Part shown: positions 6,169 through 6,859 of the stretch, piece after piece
Numbering within the stretch: the stretch's first letter is position 1
Layout: each line of letters begins with the position of its first letter
Source: Patescibacteria group bacterium UBA1449
GTDB lineage: Bacteria > Patescibacteriota > Microgenomatia > UBA1400 > UBA1449
Direction of reading: 5' to 3'
Length of the DNA stretch: 6,859 nucleotides
NCBI GenBank assembly: GCA_002335355.1
Contig: DCTD01000110.1
Span: forward strand, 15,602 to 22,460
Notes under the pieces: generated by a model
Told to the model about the DNA's origin: nothing
Database searches by the model: none
Seen by the model: only the letters and a program-made list of their open reading frames with translations
Made by a program: the position numbers and the translations under genes

Positions 6169-6609
6169 ATGACTATGCAACTGTCGAGTCCGGCTTTTGA
6201 TCATGGACAACCAATTCCAGTTGAATATACGTGCGATGGGAAAAATATCAGTCCACCCCTGTCAATTGATCATGTCCCTGATGAGGCTAAAAGTTTAGCT
6301 CTGATTATCGATGACCCCGATACTCCAAAGACATGGGTACACTGGGTTGTCTATAACCTTGCTCCTCAAACAGAAAAGATACATGAAGGAGCGAGTTTAG
6401 TTGACAACCAGTTAGGCATGACTGACTTTAACAAACAGGGATATGGCGGTCCCTGTCCACCCTCAGGTACTCATCGGTACTATTTCCGCTTATATGCACT
6501 CGACTTTCTACCTCAGTTACCTGGAGGGTTAAAACGGATGGAGCTAGAAGAGAGAATGGCAGGCCATATCATTGATGAAGCTCAACTAATGGGAACATAC
6601 CAAAAGTAG
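6169..6609 (+). CDS. YbhB/YbcL-type PEBP (Raf kinase inhibitor-like) protein
   Basis: 146 residues covering the full bacterial phosphatidylethanolamine-binding-protein fold. The anion-binding pocket motifs are intact: D49-P-D51-x-P (DDPDTP), W56-V-H58-W, then G93-G-P95-C-P-P98 and G100-T-H102-R-Y-Y-F, ending with the usual amphipathic helix and LMGTYQK. There is no signal peptide or membrane segment, so it should be cytoplasmic. Bacterial members are widespread and well folded, but their ligand and role are unsettled; the Raf-inhibitor name reflects eukaryotic homology only. ATG 6169 has no Shine-Dalgarno sequence; an in-frame ATG at 6175 is an alternative. A weak TCTAAC (6157-6162) exactly 6 bp upstream could drive a leaderless transcript, in addition to the TATAAT at 6069. 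The palindrome upstream suggests control by a repressor. Confidence 0.93.
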   Translation: MTMQLSSPAFDHGQPIPVEYTCDGKNISPPLSIDHVPDEAKSLALIIDDPDTPKTWVHWVVYNLAPQTEKIHEGASLVDNQLGMTDFNKQGYGGPCPPSGTHRYYFRLYALDFLPQLPGGLKRMELEERMAGHIIDEAQLMGTYQK

Positions 6610-6663
6610 GAAGAGATAAAACTTTCATGAAAAGAATAGTTACCAACACATTACTTTGTTAAA

Positions 6664-6684
6664 CTCCTACTTGTGTAGTAGGAG
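6664..6684 (+). terminator. Hairpin between PEBP and rrf2: terminator or operator
   Basis: CTCCTACT (6664-6671) pairs perfectly with AGTAGGAG (6677-6684) around a 5-nt loop, preceded by AAA and followed by ATATTT rather than a true T-tract. It lies 55 bp after the PEBP stop, so it may end that transcript. It also lies over the -35 position of the rrf2 promoter (TTGTGT, 6671-6676, 16-bp spacer to the -10), where a dimeric repressor such as Rrf2 itself could bind. Confidence 0.5.
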
Positions 6685-6689
6685 ATATT

Positions 6690-6698
6690 TGCTATGAT
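6690..6698 (+). promoter_or_regulatory. Extended -10 promoter of rrf2, predicted leaderless
   Basis: TGC-TATGAT (6690-6698; hexamer 5/6) ends 6 bp before ATG 6705, so the expected +1 is the A of the start codon. No Shine-Dalgarno sequence is present. A weak -35 (TTGTGT, 6671-6676) sits in the upstream hairpin. Confidence 0.6.
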
Positions 6699-6704
6699 GT
6701 GCCC

Positions 6705-6859
6705 ATGCTACAAATATCATGGCGGAGTGAATATGGTTTACTGTTTCTGGTTGCACTAGCCCGAACACCTTCCGGGTCGTATCTCTCGTTAAAAAAAGTG
6801 GCTTTTCAGTACCGTTTGCCCTATCGTTTTCTTTCACAGATTGCCACTCAACTTAAGAA
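6705..6859 (+). CDS. Rrf2-family transcriptional regulator, N-terminal fragment
   Basis: The first 51 codons are visible and the frame is open at the right edge. The protein starts MLQISWRSEYGLLFLVALA and continues with SLKKVAFQYRLPYRFLSQIATQLK, matching the winged-helix DNA-binding region of Rrf2 proteins (typical pattern: YGL..L..LA, then sLk.IA....ip..fLeqil..L). The family includes IscR, NsrR and CymR, which sense Fe-S status, nitric oxide or cysteine; many carry three cysteines for an Fe-S cluster in the C-terminal half, which is outside the window, so the signal sensed cannot be told. Family members commonly regulate their own promoter, and an inverted repeat lies just upstream. The start is supported by the -10 box exactly 6 bp before it. 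Confidence 0.85.
   Translation, partial: MLQISWRSEYGLLFLVALARTPSGSYLSLKKVAFQYRLPYRFLSQIATQLK

Noticed and set aside
6627..6662. 11-residue open frame (MKRIVTNTLLC) after PEBP
   Set aside because: Too short, no well-placed Shine-Dalgarno sequence or promoter, no supporting feature.
1..6859. CRISPR array, insertion sequence, tRNA or alternative genetic code
   Set aside because: No spaced direct repeats, transposase motifs, terminal repeats or cloverleaf were seen, and no in-frame TGA occurs in any gene.

Overview
The window is an ordinary-looking bacterial stretch, moderately AT-rich, with one gene on the minus strand and six on the plus strand. Gene order: 5' part of a PolX-type DNA polymerase (minus, runs off the left edge); PAP2-family lipid phosphatase; ABC exporter half-transporter; GT-C-type membrane glycosyltransferase; membrane-anchored SIMPL (DUF541) protein; YbhB/YbcL-type PEBP protein; and the N-terminus of an Rrf2-family regulator (runs off the right edge). 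TGG encodes Trp throughout, no in-frame TGA occurs, and the five complete genes end in TAA or TAG, so a standard bacterial code fits.

The taxon cannot be fixed from sequence alone. The compact gene set (PolX with PHP-type architecture, SIMPL, PEBP, Rrf2, GT-C enzyme), scarcity of Shine-Dalgarno sites and apparent leaderless starts would suit a Patescibacteria/CPR lineage such as Microgenomates. This is an inference with modest confidence; Firmicutes-like or other lineages are not excluded.

Layout: polX (minus, 1-1027) and the PAP2 gene (1105-1671) diverge from a 77-bp spacer. A two-hairpin terminator region (1705-1770) follows PAP2. The roughly 300-bp gap that follows holds a good promoter (-35 at 1865, -10 at 1888) and a short hairpin with a T-tract before the ABC gene (1980-3752). 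The glycosyltransferase gene (3779-5224) follows after 26 bp and has its own extended -10 element. SIMPL (5293-6033) has the window's best promoter and its only convincing ribosome binding site. PEBP (6169-6609) follows a 135-bp spacer with a TATAAT box, a 21-bp imperfect palindrome at the predicted transcription start and a hairpin. Rrf2 (from 6705) follows a hairpin overlapping its promoter.

Several genes concern the cell envelope: lipid phosphate phosphatase, lipid/drug-type exporter, polyprenyl-sugar-dependent glycosyltransferase and an anchored surface protein. A shared role in building or exporting an envelope glycan or lipid is possible but unproven, because most genes seem to have separate promoters. 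The points most worth following up are a recurrent TTGCTA-type extended -10 element 6-7 bp before start codons (implying leaderless mRNAs), loss of the phosphatase motif-2 histidine in PAP2 (PSMQ instead of PSGH), and inverted repeats over the PEBP and Rrf2 promoters. No mobile element, CRISPR array, tRNA or rRNA was seen, and I find no clear evidence of a wholly new system.
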